Shown in pieces: positions 8,709 through 17,445 of a stretch of DNA of 54,742 nt; within the stretch, counting starts at the first letter, position 1; each line of letters begins with the position of its first letter. The stretch spans positions 1 through 54,742 of the forward strand of contig CAILMU010000061.1 in NCBI GenBank assembly GCA_903835325.1, given 5' to 3'. Origin of the DNA: an uncultured Microcaldota archaeon (lineage in GTDB: Archaea; Micrarchaeota; Micrarchaeia; Anstonellales; Bilamarchaeaceae). The notes under the pieces are model-generated. The model saw only the letters and a program-made list of their open reading frames with translations. It searched no databases and had not been told where the DNA came from. A program made the position numbers and the translations under genes.

Positions 8709-9320
8709 TCACTCGCTCACCTTCTCCTCATCGAACGCTTCTTCTGATGACGATTCGGCAACGTCATCGGCAGGCGCTGTCCCGGCTGACTCCGGAACGT
8801 TCGAATCCGACTTAGGCTGCGCAGGCTGCCCCTCTTCCGGGAACGGCGCGGCAAGTCGCTGCTGCATCGGAGACGCCTGCACGAAATATTTCCTGAATTT
8901 CTCTGTCAGCGTGAGTTTGGATGTCCGCCCTGCCTTGTGGCCTTTCACGAAGCCGGCGCCTATCAGTTCATGGACGTCCTGGTAAACGTGCGTGCCGATA
9001 TGCTTGACGAGCTCGGATTTCAGCATGCCGTCGTGCTTGGAAAGGTATGCAAGGGTCCGCAGCGCGCTGTGGCTTATCTCCGAATCCTGGGCGAACTGCT
9101 TCACGCGCTCCAGGTATTCGTTGCGGACCTTCATCTCGTACTTCCCGTCGGCCTCTATTATCTCTATCGCCCTGCCTTCGTAATCGTTCTTCAGTTCGGC
9201 TAGGACGTTCTGCAGGTATCCTATCGCGCCAATCCCGGTCAGCGTCCGGAATTCCTCAAGAGACATGGGCCTGGCGCTTATGAACATGGCTGCCTCGATC
9301 ATTCGTTTCTCGTTGGTCAT
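8709..9320 (-). CDS. scpB: Segregation and condensation protein B
   Basis: ScpB is the winged-helix kleisin-associated subunit of the SMC-ScpAB complex that compacts and segregates chromosomes. The first 150 residues match the family layout of two winged helices: MIEAAMFISARPMSLEEF opens the first, and SALRTLAYLSKHDGMLKSEL opens the second. It ends in a Pro/Glu/Ser-rich acidic tail (about residues 160-203) that looks disordered and makes it longer than the domain alone. Its start overlaps the end of the AK6 gene by 4 nt (ATGA), so it is translated from the same operon. ScpA and SMC are not in the window. Confidence 0.85.
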   Translation of the reverse strand: MTNEKRMIEAAMFISARPMSLEEFRTLTGIGAIGYLQNVLAELKNDYEGRAIEIIEADGKYEMKVRNEYLERVKQFAQDSEISHSALRTLAYLSKHDGMLKSELVKHIGTHVYQDVHELIGAGFVKGHKAGRTSKLTLTEKFRKYFVQASPMQQRLAAPFPEEGQPAQPKSDSNVPESAGTAPADDVAESSSEEAFDEEKVSE

Positions 9321-9886
9321 TGTTTCCTACCTAACCCTAGATACCCTGTCAATGGATAATCCACTATATCGAGCTTTTTCTTTTTTAGCCTTATGGATTC
9401 GGAAATAATGGCGGTTGAATTCCTGACCGATCGTTTCGAGGTGTCCAGCTCGAGTATTTTTGGGGCATTTTTCGTTCGCTTTCGATTTTTCCCATCTCCA
9501 TAAATCGTATCGATGCGTTGCGCGCAGTAATCAAGGAGCTCTGCTTCGATGTTCTCGGATATCTTCTTTTTGCCATAGCCGCGCTTTGCGAATCTTGTTT
9601 GAAGGGCTTTGGGGGAGGAGCGAAGGATAATGATATAGTCGGCGGGGATTTTCATCTCGCACGCGAGATGGCCTTCGATGATAAAACCGGATTGGCCTTT
9701 AGAAAAAAGCGGGGCGAGCGCACGGGACAATTTTTTTATGTCGACTTCGTGATGGGTTTCGAGCAGTTTTTTTTCTTTCACGATTTTTTTTATATCGATG
9801 AGCTCCAGGCCCATGCATCTGGAAAGTTCTCTAGCGATGAGGGATTTGCCTGTTCCAGGGGTTCCGGTGATGACGATGCGCATCAT
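9317..9886 (-). CDS. AK6/Fap7-type adenylate kinase
   Basis: This is a P-loop nucleoside monophosphate kinase of the archaeal/eukaryotic AK6 (Fap7) family. These proteins have adenylate kinase or ATPase activity, and Fap7 helps mature the small ribosomal subunit. The Walker A motif GTPGTGKS is at residues 8-15. It is followed by ELIDIKKIVKEKKL and by GFIIEGHLACE, which match the NMP-binding and core strands of the family. RFAKRGYGKKKISENIEAE is the lid/base-binding region. At 189 residues it is of normal length, with a short basic tail. It overlaps the upstream HEPN gene and the downstream scpB gene by 4 nt each. Confidence 0.9.
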   Translation of the reverse strand: MMRIVITGTPGTGKSLIARELSRCMGLELIDIKKIVKEKKLLETHHEVDIKKLSRALAPLFSKGQSGFIIEGHLACEMKIPADYIIILRSSPKALQTRFAKRGYGKKKISENIEAELLDYCAQRIDTIYGDGKNRKRTKNAPKILELDTSKRSVRNSTAIISESIRLKKKKLDIVDYPLTGYLGLGRKQ

Positions 9887-10311
9887 GGCCCCATCCTCTT
9901 TTTTATCAAATCGACGAACGAGCGGGCGTTTGCCAGGGCTTTTTCGGCTTCGTTCTTTCCGACGCTTTCGGATTCCCCGTATATGACATCGTGGCGCCTG
10001 ACGCGATAGCGGTTGAATGTGATAGCCAGGTTGCCGCTTTCAGATGGCAGGATAGCGGCGCAGAATTGCACGACCGCAAGGTGATGCGCATCCGAGACCG
10101 GATAATAGCCTTTCTGCGACATGAGGCTTCGGCCTGCCGAGAGCATCGCGTTGTAAGCGATGGCCAGCGCCCAATCGTTGTTTCCGCCTTTCAGGTTATC
10201 GGACGCCGCTTTGAGATCCCGCTCGGCCATCGCAAGGAGCTCGGTCGCCTTCGCCTTATCAGGGTCAGCCTTTCTTATGAGGCCTTTCTGAAGCAATTCC
10301 GATAAACTCAT
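9883..10311 (-). CDS. HEPN-domain protein (toxin candidate)
   Basis: This is a HEPN-domain protein, the RNase-type partner in MNT-HEPN toxin-antitoxin pairs. The family's R-x4-6-H signature appears as RYRVRRHDVIYG near residues 105-116. The helices around AMAERDLKAASDNL and DWALAIAYNAMLSAGRSLM fit the HEPN four-helix bundle. I chose the ATG at 10311 (MSLSELLQKG); an upstream TTG extension would add 22 residues that lie wholly inside the preceding gene and do not look like HEPN sequence. The gene overlaps the MNT gene by 47 nt and AK6 by 4 nt, so all are translationally coupled. Confidence 0.85.
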   Translation of the reverse strand: MSLSELLQKGLIRKADPDKAKATELLAMAERDLKAASDNLKGGNNDWALAIAYNAMLSAGRSLMSQKGYYPVSDAHHLAVVQFCAAILPSESGNLAITFNRYRVRRHDVIYGESESVGKNEAEKALANARSFVDLIKKRMGP

Positions 10312-10861
10312 CCCTATCACCGCCAAGCCAGACCATATCTTTCTCCATAATGTTCTTAAGGAACGCGCTGTCAGCACGCGCTTTATCTTTCAAATCAGGA
10401 ATACTCCAGAGGATGAAATTTATCGCCCTACGGCTTCTTTTCTGGATGGGGAATATCCTTGCGGCGAGATCGTCCTCATCGATGTCGCCTATGACCATAA
10501 GGTCGATATCGCTTGCTTGCCGCACAGCGCCGCCGGCCATGCTACCGAAGATAAAGGCATATGCAACACCCGGCGCTGCGATCGCTTTCGCGAGCTCGGA
10601 GAATATGCCTTCGGTCTTCCTGTAGATATTGCGGAGGTCCTCCAAAAATGGGCAGGACGGATTGGAACGGAACAGGAGCTGGTTGCCCTGTTTTTCCTTC
10701 GTGAGGATGCCAAGGGCGATGAGATTATCCAGCTCCTTTTTCGTCTCATAGGGCGATACCGATGCCCGTCGTGCGATCTCGCGGAGATGGAAGCCGTCCT
10801 CGAAAAGGACGGTGCCAAGCACCTTGACCTCGGCTTTGGAGCGGAATAATTTCTCTAACAT
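10265..10861 (-). CDS. HTH-MNT nucleotidyltransferase (antitoxin candidate)
   Basis: This is a minimal nucleotidyltransferase with an N-terminal winged helix. Residues about 1-80 look ArsR-like (HLREIARRASVSPYETKKEL and GILTKEKQGNQLLF). The nucleotidyltransferase signature GS-x9-DxD appears as GSMAGGAVRQASDIDLMVIG (about residues 105-124). In type VII MNT-HEPN pairs the MNT protein neutralises HEPN by adding AMP to it; this role is inferred from family and context. The fused DNA-binding domain suggests autoregulation, and a palindrome overlaps the promoter. It is the first gene of the MNT-HEPN-AK6-scpB operon. Confidence 0.85.
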   Translation of the reverse strand: MLEKLFRSKAEVKVLGTVLFEDGFHLREIARRASVSPYETKKELDNLIALGILTKEKQGNQLLFRSNPSCPFLEDLRNIYRKTEGIFSELAKAIAAPGVAYAFIFGSMAGGAVRQASDIDLMVIGDIDEDDLAARIFPIQKRSRRAINFILWSIPDLKDKARADSAFLKNIMEKDMVWLGGDRDEFIGIASERPHKKG

Positions 10862-10900
10862 GTTATATATGATAAAACGATTGTTATTTTAAATATAACA
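10861..10900 (-). promoter_or_regulatory. Promoter with palindromic operator for the MNT-HEPN operon
   Basis: The plus-strand sequence TGTTATTTTAAATATAACA (10882-10900) has 6-bp inverted arms, TGTTAT and ATAACA. Its AT-rich centre, about 28 bp from the start codon, looks like a TATA box. A further half-site TGTTATAT begins at 10861 and pairs perfectly with ATATAACA at 10893. The winged-helix MNT protein encoded next is the obvious candidate to bind it. Confidence 0.55.
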
Positions 10901-10926
10901 GATTGAAAATCTTCGGCATTCGTATC

Positions 10927-11334
10927 TCAAAGTTTCCTCGCGAGCATCTTGAAATGGTTCTTGGCAAGGTCAAGCGTCTCGATGCCTTTGCTTGTTATGG
11001 TGTAGTACTTGCGCCTCTCTTCCTGTTCCGCTAGGATGAGGCCTTCGTTCTCGAGCTTATAGAGCACGACGTATATCATTATCTTGTTCGGCTTGAAACT
11101 GAATTCCTTATAGATTCGTTCATCGAGCGCATACGCGTGGATGCGCTTGTCCATCCTGATGAGCGAGAGGATGTAGAGCCAGAGGTTCTCGTTGGTGAGG
11201 AGGTGGCGCAGGCGCTTGATAGGGGCGGTCGGGTTGATATTATTTGATGGGGAGACGGATTCGCCGGATGGGCCTGCGCCGGCCCTTGCGCCCTTGGAAG
11301 CGGCATCACGAGGATCAGTCTTCATCTTGGTCAT
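10927..11334 (-). CDS. PadR-like winged-helix regulator
   Basis: This is a probable transcription factor. After about 40 disordered, Ala/Ser/Pro-rich residues comes a winged-helix domain. Helical elements are LWLYILSLIRMDKRIHAYAL and NKIMIYVVLYKLENEGLI, followed by a wing (EERRKYYTITSKG) of the kind seen in PadR proteins, and a short C-terminal helix. Its ATG lies 2 nt after the stop of gene 1 of cluster copy A (TGAGGATG), on the same strand, so it should be co-transcribed with that gene and may control the cluster. Alternative starts are the TTG at 11340 and the ATG at 11325. Copy B has no equivalent. Confidence 0.8.
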   Translation of the reverse strand: MTKMKTDPRDAASKGARAGAGPSGESVSPSNNINPTAPIKRLRHLLTNENLWLYILSLIRMDKRIHAYALDERIYKEFSFKPNKIMIYVVLYKLENEGLILAEQEERRKYYTITSKGIETLDLAKNHFKMLARKL

Positions 11335-11336
11335 CC

Positions 11337-14300
11337 TCAATCTTTATCTGAGGGTTCCTTTCTCTTTTTTGGCGGGGTGTAACCGATATTTCTCTTCATT
11401 TCATCGAGTTCGGCGTCATCCCGTTCAGCCTGCGTCTGCTGGGGCGATTTCTTTGTGAAAAGGGAAGGCTGCTCCTCGTATCCTTCAGGAGCCCGCTCCA
11501 TCGTCCTATCCAGGCGCGCCAAGCTCTTGAGGTGATCCTCCACATCCCTTGTCGTGGTCGTGTCGGCCTGGTTTGCCGCTGAATTTGCAATGCTCTCGAC
11601 ATCCTTGTTCGACTTGATATCGGCTGAATTGACCATGTTGACCGCGAAATTCTCGGCTGCTCGGCGGTGGTCCTCCAGAGACCGGTCGAGGTCTGCCTGG
11701 CTTGAAGCCTTCAATGCGTCGTTGGCGAATTTCAGCTCGCCGTACGCGCATTGGGCAAGCACATCAGCGTTCGGCAGTTTGGTGTTCGATCCCAATGCGA
11801 CAAGGTCGCCCATGGTGCCATTCACCAGCCTGCTGACATCAAGTTCCGGAGGCGCGTTATGGGTCGTTGGGTCGAGAAGGCTAAGCGCCGCGACCGTATC
11901 GCGCTGCTGGATGTTGAAATATAGGGCCCCGGCTTCGTCTGCAACGCCATAACCCACTCCGACATATCCCCCGTCAGTCGTGCTTGGGAGGAGCAACGCG
12001 CGCATCACGCCTGCCTTCTCCTCGGCATCAGCCGCGAATTGGTGGGCGTTTTTTGTATCGATATTCTCGGGGTAGAGCACATTCGTCATGGCAGAATTGA
12101 AAAGATTTGCCGCTATCAGCTCCTTGTCTTTCGCCCCGGCCTCAGAAGCAGCCTGCTGGACCATCGCTTTCTCCTGTTCTTCGTTGAGCTTGCCTTCGTT
12201 GAACTGCTTGGCGATATCGGAAAGCTTGTCCTGGAATTTTTCAAGTTCAGGGTGCGCCTCCACATATTTATCTGGGAAATGCGCGCCGAAATTATCGTAA
12301 TACTCCTTTGCCGCATGAGCTGCCTCTAATCTCGATTCGGCAAGCTCGTTGCGCACATTGTTGACCTGTTCGATGAACTTGGTCATGCCAGGCTGACCGG
12401 GCATGGAATCCGGGGGCAGGCTCTGCTGGGCCAGGGCAGAAATTTTATTTGCGGTTTCCCCCAGTATTTCCTGACCTGTCCGAGCATCTCTGACGATCAT
12501 GCCCCCAGTTCCGCTCTGTTCCAGAATCACCTTGTCAGTGCCGAAATTCTTGATCATGTCCGGATCATGGAAATTCAGCGTGGTTCCGGTCGAAGCCTGC
12601 TGGGGGTTGGATTGGTAGAACGCTGCCCTTTCCGTTTCGCCAAGTTCCACTCCCTGGCCCCATTTGAGAACAATGGCTGCTTCCTGCGGGCTGAGCGTCC
12701 CCCCTGTCGAAGTGTTTGTCACGGTTTTGCCGTCTGGACCGATACGGAACGTGTTTCCGCTCTCTATCGGAGTTATCGTGATAGTGCCGTCGGGATTGCG
12801 GCGCTTTTCAGCTTCTTCCGGTGGCATCCCTAATTTTGCCAGGGCCGCAGAATCATGGACGATAATCAAATCAGTAGATATTGAACCGTCGGGGTTCACT
12901 TTGAGAGTAACTTTATTCTGGTGCAGTTCCGGAATCACAGCCTGCACCAGGTCCGGATCCGTAACGACGATCTTATCTGACTTTTTTCCTCCTTCGCCGA
13001 CCAGGGCGGTGCCCATTGTGACATCGATCCTCTGGGCATCCAGGCTGTCAGTGTGTATCTGCATCGCACCCCCCGGAAGCAGGATTATATTTGCCCCACC
13101 GGCATTGAACGAGTCGCGGTTGGCTGAATCCATGCGGGTTTTGAAATCCGCTGTGAAGTTTGCGAGTGTCAGTTCCTGCCCCTTAGGCATCTCCAGACCG
13201 AAGGCCTTGGATAATGACACAGGAGCAGAATCCTTGGGCACTTCCACATATTTCCCGTTCTTTTCATAGGCGACGATATTGCCATCGACCACCCTGGCCC
13301 CGTTCCCTGACGGATCGAAAATCAGGCCGGACAATCTTCCGGTCTTGGCATCTATTGACGCGCTCGACTCCACATAAAAGGTATTCGCCCCGACAGACAT
13401 CTGGTTGTAGGTGACAGGATTGCTGTTGGCATCGACCAATACTTTGCCCCCGTCAACCCTCATGACCTGGCCATTGACATAGATGAAACCGGTCTTTTCC
13501 TTCTCATCCCCGCCTTGCAGGAAAAGCCCGTTGGCTTTGTTGCCGCCGACATCGACCTGCATCTGCTTTGCATATCCCAAGTTTGTCTCGAGCTTTGTCG
13601 TATGTGCATTGTATTTCGCCGCATCCTCTGCCGCCCAAGCCTGCTTTATATCAGCCTCCTTTTTCATAGCGCTCTGGTTGGACGCGGTCATGAATTTGAA
13701 GAGGAGGCCGATTACGGGGATCTTGCCCAGGGTTTTGAAAAAGGAGGTCAGCGCATCGCCGTCGCCTCCACCCGTGTATACGACCTTGCCTCCCGCCCCA
13801 GGCGTTGCTGTCGTCTCTGACTTCCCGCCATAGACCGGCATGAGGACCGCGTTCACGTATATCGCCAGGTTCGATGCCATGACCGTCTGGACTACAAGGC
13901 TGCCGAGAAGCTTGCCCCATTGGACAGGCGCCTCGCCTGATGAACCTCTACCCGCGTGCGCAAAGCCTTCCTTGATTTCCTTTTTGAGGCTCTTCTGGCC
14001 TGCCGGTTCGGTCCCCATGGCCTTGCCGACACCTAGTCCAAGGCCCCGGTCCAGGGACTTGCCTATCATATTCATCGAATTGGCGAAAGGAACGAAACCG
14101 ATCGCCACATGTGATACGGCTTTGATGATAGATTTCGGAGTGAACTTGCCTTTTTCAGTCGGATTGAATTGCGAATATGCTCCTCCGCCGCCTCCTTTAT
14201 CATCTCCGCCTTCCTGCGTCGCTGAATAGATTTCTCCGGCTGTCGATGCCATGGACATGGCGAATGCGCCCCAGTTCAGGGCCTTGCCCCTCATCCTCGG

Positions 14301-15095
14301 CTCGTATCGCGGCTTGTAAGATATGCGGGGAGAAGAGAAATCAAAACCTGCAAACGGGTTCTTGCCGGACAGCTGCATCGCCCCGATGAGGAGCCCGAGC
14401 ACGAGGAGGAATGGAAGGCATATATCGCCCGGGATCTTTGAAGCCTCGGGCGGGGGCATCGGGCAGTACGGCACGGCGCTCATAGCCGGGAGGATTGAAT
14501 AGGTCTCAGGAAGAAGGATGGGCGAAGGCACGAAGCTTATACCCGGGGCGCCAGGTACGCCCAGAAGGCCGTTAGAGGGGTATGTGTTGATGGTGTCCCT
14601 GGTTATGCCTGTCATGTTGAAGCACTGCTCCAATCCGCACCCGTTCGAGAACGGGCAGTAGATGAAGACGAAGCTCTGGCATCCTATGGCAGGTTTCATT
14701 TTGTCATAGTAGGAGAGGTTCATGGTGGCTTGTCCGGTCTCGTCGGTGTAAAGGACCCAAAGGTCTTTCTGGCCCGGGACGAACGCGATGATGGTCGTGT
14801 TCTTGACAGGCTGGTCGGATGGGGAGGCGCTCGTGTTCTTGAAAGTGAGGTATAGCTGGATTTCATGGTAAACCGGATCCACGATGGCGATCATGCGCGG
14901 GTTGGTGTAATCCCCTATCCCGATGCAGCTCGGGCACTCCCCGTTATCACCTGAGTATAAACCAAACTGGGCGGCGAACGGGTTTGAGGAATCGAATGCA
15001 TAGGAATATGGAGAGGCGCCTTGCGTGAGCGGGAAAGAGAGATTTGCCAGGATGAGCAATATTACCGCAAGAACTGGAAAGCGCAACCGCTTCAT
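11337..15095 (-). CDS. Cluster gene 1, copy A: large membrane-anchored protein
   Basis: This 1252-residue protein belongs to no family I can name. A signal peptide (about 1-27) is followed by an exported domain to about residue 215. That domain holds paired cysteines (GECPSC; YCPFSNGCGLEQC) that probably form disulfides. A hydrophobic segment at about 222-242 (CLPFLLVLGLLIGAM) then anchors it. The remaining 1000 residues include weaker hydrophobic stretches (about 330-440) and a beta-rich part with strands such as GFIYVNGQVMRVDGG (about 535), then a charged helical end. The C-terminal bulk is probably cytoplasmic. I chose the ATG at 15095 because it lies 26 bp from the central TATA box; 15107 is the alternative. 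It aligns with gene 1 of copy B, and the PadR-like gene follows directly. Confidence 0.85.
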   Translation of the reverse strand: MKRLRFPVLAVILLILANLSFPLTQGASPYSYAFDSSNPFAAQFGLYSGDNGECPSCIGIGDYTNPRMIAIVDPVYHEIQLYLTFKNTSASPSDQPVKNTTIIAFVPGQKDLWVLYTDETGQATMNLSYYDKMKPAIGCQSFVFIYCPFSNGCGLEQCFNMTGITRDTINTYPSNGLLGVPGAPGISFVPSPILLPETYSILPAMSAVPYCPMPPPEASKIPGDICLPFLLVLGLLIGAMQLSGKNPFAGFDFSSPRISYKPRYEPRMRGKALNWGAFAMSMASTAGEIYSATQEGGDDKGGGGGAYSQFNPTEKGKFTPKSIIKAVSHVAIGFVPFANSMNMIGKSLDRGLGLGVGKAMGTEPAGQKSLKKEIKEGFAHAGRGSSGEAPVQWGKLLGSLVVQTVMASNLAIYVNAVLMPVYGGKSETTATPGAGGKVVYTGGGDGDALTSFFKTLGKIPVIGLLFKFMTASNQSAMKKEADIKQAWAAEDAAKYNAHTTKLETNLGYAKQMQVDVGGNKANGLFLQGGDEKEKTGFIYVNGQVMRVDGGKVLVDANSNPVTYNQMSVGANTFYVESSASIDAKTGRLSGLIFDPSGNGARVVDGNIVAYEKNGKYVEVPKDSAPVSLSKAFGLEMPKGQELTLANFTADFKTRMDSANRDSFNAGGANIILLPGGAMQIHTDSLDAQRIDVTMGTALVGEGGKKSDKIVVTDPDLVQAVIPELHQNKVTLKVNPDGSISTDLIIVHDSAALAKLGMPPEEAEKRRNPDGTITITPIESGNTFRIGPDGKTVTNTSTGGTLSPQEAAIVLKWGQGVELGETERAAFYQSNPQQASTGTTLNFHDPDMIKNFGTDKVILEQSGTGGMIVRDARTGQEILGETANKISALAQQSLPPDSMPGQPGMTKFIEQVNNVRNELAESRLEAAHAAKEYYDNFGAHFPDKYVEAHPELEKFQDKLSDIAKQFNEGKLNEEQEKAMVQQAASEAGAKDKELIAANLFNSAMTNVLYPENIDTKNAHQFAADAEEKAGVMRALLLPSTTDGGYVGVGYGVADEAGALYFNIQQRDTVAALSLLDPTTHNAPPELDVSRLVNGTMGDLVALGSNTKLPNADVLAQCAYGELKFANDALKASSQADLDRSLEDHRRAAENFAVNMVNSADIKSNKDVESIANSAANQADTTTTRDVEDHLKSLARLDRTMERAPEGYEEQPSLFTKKSPQQTQAERDDAELDEMKRNIGYTPPKKRKEPSDKD

Positions 15096-15145
15096 GACCT
15101 TAAACATCAGATAAGCCTTAATAACTATTAGGGTTAATTGATTTC
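15096..15145. promoter_or_regulatory. Divergent promoter, copy A
   Basis: This 50-bp spacer separates gene 1 (minus) from gene 2 (plus). A single near-palindromic AT box TTAATAA (15118-15124) sits at its exact centre, about 25 bp from both start codons. TAAACATCAG followed by TAAGCCTT is shared with the copy B spacer. Confidence 0.55.
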
Positions 15146-16432
15146 ATGCGTTGGCAGATGCTGATATTGATCCTTTTTTCACTGTTCGGCCTGTCATTTG
15201 CCGATGGCACAGATGTGTACCTGGCCATCTTCCCGGTTTGCGTCGTCATTGTCGCGATTATCCTAGGGATACTCAACATGGCGGCCGAGACATTCTCGCT
15301 CCCGGGCTTATCCGCGTATGTGAAAACCGAGCTGGGCGAGCTCGTGAGCGGGGTCGTCCTCGCCCTCATCGTCTATGCTTTCGTGCTCGGCACGAGCCAG
15401 GTCCTTCCAACACTTCTGGTCGGACAGAGCGCAACCAACGCCGCCCTTGATTACATCCACAAAGAGGTCTCCCTCTTCCAGACGACATACTGGGGAATCA
15501 TCAGGATAGGGACGCAGCTGAAGGCGATGGTCTCCTTCAGCACGCAGCAGGTCCTTCCTGCAGGGTGGGTAAGCTGGGCGCACAGCATCTCGCCTTACCC
15601 AGGCCTGGCCCCGCTGCTCTCGATACTTTCAATGGCGGTCCAGGGAGTCAGCAATAATATCCTGCTTTATCAGACGCTTTACCTGCTGCTCCAATTCTGC
15701 TCGGCGATAATCCCGACGATAATACTTCCTGTCGCCCTGTCGATGAGGCTGCTCCCCATCACAAGGCAGGCGGGGACGGCCGTCGTTGCGATATGCATTT
15801 CGCTTATCGTGATATTCCCGTGGTCGGTGGTCTTTGTCCAGCAGATACACAGCGTGCTCCCATACCAGGATCCTACCATTGACGCGAACGGGGGGGACGT
15901 GGTGGGAAGGATAATCAACACGCTGGGCGTGCACTTCCCGCTCACATCGTTCCTGAACGAGCTTTGCCAGAACAATGCTATCCGGCTTCTCCTGAGTTTG
16001 AACGAGCAGGGGACGTGGCTGCTATTCTGCACGCCGATATGCGCTATCGTCGCAGCGGTCCAGGCAGCCGCTTGCCTGACAGGATACGCGGGGTGCTTCC
16101 TGAATTTTTTCATGTTCTGCTGGTCTCCGATAGAATATATGGGCACGAAGGGGTATTGCTACAACATCGTAACCGCCATCGCATACCCTATCATGGTGGG
16201 AGTCTCGCAGATCGTTTACAATATCGGCGCCGCGTTCATGAACGTCCCAAGCGAGAAGGCAGGGGAGATATATGATGTCATGTACCCGTTCATGCGGGAC
16301 ATAAACAACATGGTGATGATGGGTTACGTGGATGCGATGATAATCGGGATATTCACGATCGTGGGCTCCAGGTCCATCTCAGCCGCCCTTGGCGGAGAGT
16401 GGTACATGATAAAGTTCCAGAGGCTGGTCTGA
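15146..16432 (+). CDS. Cluster gene 2, copy A: polytopic membrane protein
   Basis: This 428-residue protein has a probable signal peptide (about 1-19, ending SFADG) and about six to seven membrane segments. It carries both motifs common to genes 2-7. The first is a hydrophobic helix followed by LPGLSAYVKTELGEL (about residues 51-65) and another helix. The second is a late LP-x-R-x-R-G helix pair, here LPVALSMRLLPITRQAGTA near residue 195. It ends in ALGGEWYMIKFQRLV. The arrangement resembles VirB6/TrbL-type channel subunits of type IV secretion systems, but only as inference. It is the first gene of the plus-strand operon, and its stop overlaps the next start by 1 nt (TGATG). Confidence 0.85.
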   Translation: MRWQMLILILFSLFGLSFADGTDVYLAIFPVCVVIVAIILGILNMAAETFSLPGLSAYVKTELGELVSGVVLALIVYAFVLGTSQVLPTLLVGQSATNAALDYIHKEVSLFQTTYWGIIRIGTQLKAMVSFSTQQVLPAGWVSWAHSISPYPGLAPLLSILSMAVQGVSNNILLYQTLYLLLQFCSAIIPTIILPVALSMRLLPITRQAGTAVVAICISLIVIFPWSVVFVQQIHSVLPYQDPTIDANGGDVVGRIINTLGVHFPLTSFLNELCQNNAIRLLLSLNEQGTWLLFCTPICAIVAAVQAAACLTGYAGCFLNFFMFCWSPIEYMGTKGYCYNIVTAIAYPIMVGVSQIVYNIGAAFMNVPSEKAGEIYDVMYPFMRDINNMVMMGYVDAMIIGIFTIVGSRSISAALGGEWYMIKFQRLV

Positions 16433-17445
16433 TGGATGGAATCAAGAGATGCCAGCCCGGTTTTGGAGCGGATATTCCGGGGTTGATTCTAAGGTCCGCG
16501 TTTTTCTTCCTGCTGATCGCTTACATATCGCACCCAGGGGATTTTGCGTGCGTGCAGAATGCGGGCGATACTGTTATTTCCGGGGCAGGAGCGTATATCG
16601 GCATCGCAACCATGCTGATGGTGCTTGTCATCGCAGCAGCCTACATGCTCGGCATGACGACGAGCAACGCCAATGCCATCGTGTTCGCCAAGGACGAGCT
16701 TTTCCACCTCGGGTTTTCCATCGTGCTGCTCCTTGGGATCGGCGGGATAATGGCATCCGGCTGCCTGATCACGAATTCGATGTTCTCGCTCACGTTCAAG
16801 CAATCATCGGACATCTACCATTATTATTCAGATTGCGGCGGCGAGACAGCGGATCCGACCAACCTCACCGTGTGCGCGATATCCATGCCCCTGAAGGCAT
16901 CCAACAGCCTTATCGGCACCTACACGCAATACAGCATCAATAACATGATGCAATCGAACTGGTTCTACACATATGCGCTCCCGTTCACAGACATCGTGAC
17001 CACAAACGCCGCGGCATACAGGCGCACATGGTCCACCGAGAACGACATGGTCCTCAATACGTTCATCGTGCCTTCGTATGTCAGCCTCAAGATGCAGCAG
17101 ATACTCCTGGGGCTTTTCAGCCAGTACTCCGTGGAGCTGCTCCTTCCTGTCGGGTTCATATTCAGGTTCATCCCGGTTTTCAGGAAATTCGGCAACTTCC
17201 TTCTTGCGATGGCTTTCGGTTTCTATATAGTATTGCCTTTCTTCGCAACATTCAATTTCTTCGTATACGACCATTTCGCAAACTCCCCGATCCCCATCAA
17301 TGGCTTCAAATTCGCAGACAACTCGAATGGATTCTATACCATCTCGCTGCTGGTATCTCAGGCGTTCTTCCTGCCCAACCTGACGATAGTCCTTTTCATC
17401 ACATTCCTTTCAGGGATCAACAAGGCGCTCGGGGCGATCGGATGA
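16432..17445 (+). CDS. Cluster gene 3, copy A: polytopic membrane protein
   Basis: This 337-residue membrane protein has about six hydrophobic segments. It shares with its neighbours the early block AAYMLGMTTSNANAIVFAKD-EL (about residues 65-86) and the late block LLPVGFIFRFIPVFRKFGN followed by a hydrophobic helix ending VLPFFATF (about 238-275). The final segment FFLPNLTIVLFITFLSGINK precedes a short tail. Two pairs of cysteines lie in the exported loop between helices (about residues 135-160). I chose the ATG at 16432, which overlaps the gene 2 stop; the GTG at 16399 would lie inside gene 2. The next start overlaps its stop by 4 nt (ATGA). Confidence 0.85.
   Translation: MDGIKRCQPGFGADIPGLILRSAFFFLLIAYISHPGDFACVQNAGDTVISGAGAYIGIATMLMVLVIAAAYMLGMTTSNANAIVFAKDELFHLGFSIVLLLGIGGIMASGCLITNSMFSLTFKQSSDIYHYYSDCGGETADPTNLTVCAISMPLKASNSLIGTYTQYSINNMMQSNWFYTYALPFTDIVTTNAAAYRRTWSTENDMVLNTFIVPSYVSLKMQQILLGLFSQYSVELLLPVGFIFRFIPVFRKFGNFLLAMAFGFYIVLPFFATFNFFVYDHFANSPIPINGFKFADNSNGFYTISLLVSQAFFLPNLTIVLFITFLSGINKALGAIG

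Noticed and set aside
8709..9320. A MarR/ArsR-type regulator instead of ScpB
   Set aside because: The two consecutive winged helices and the opening MIEAAMFISARPMSLEEF fit ScpB better than a single-domain regulator.
17028..17441. Upstream extension of gene 4 of copy A
   Set aside because: It lies inside gene 3, and the signal peptide begins at 17442.
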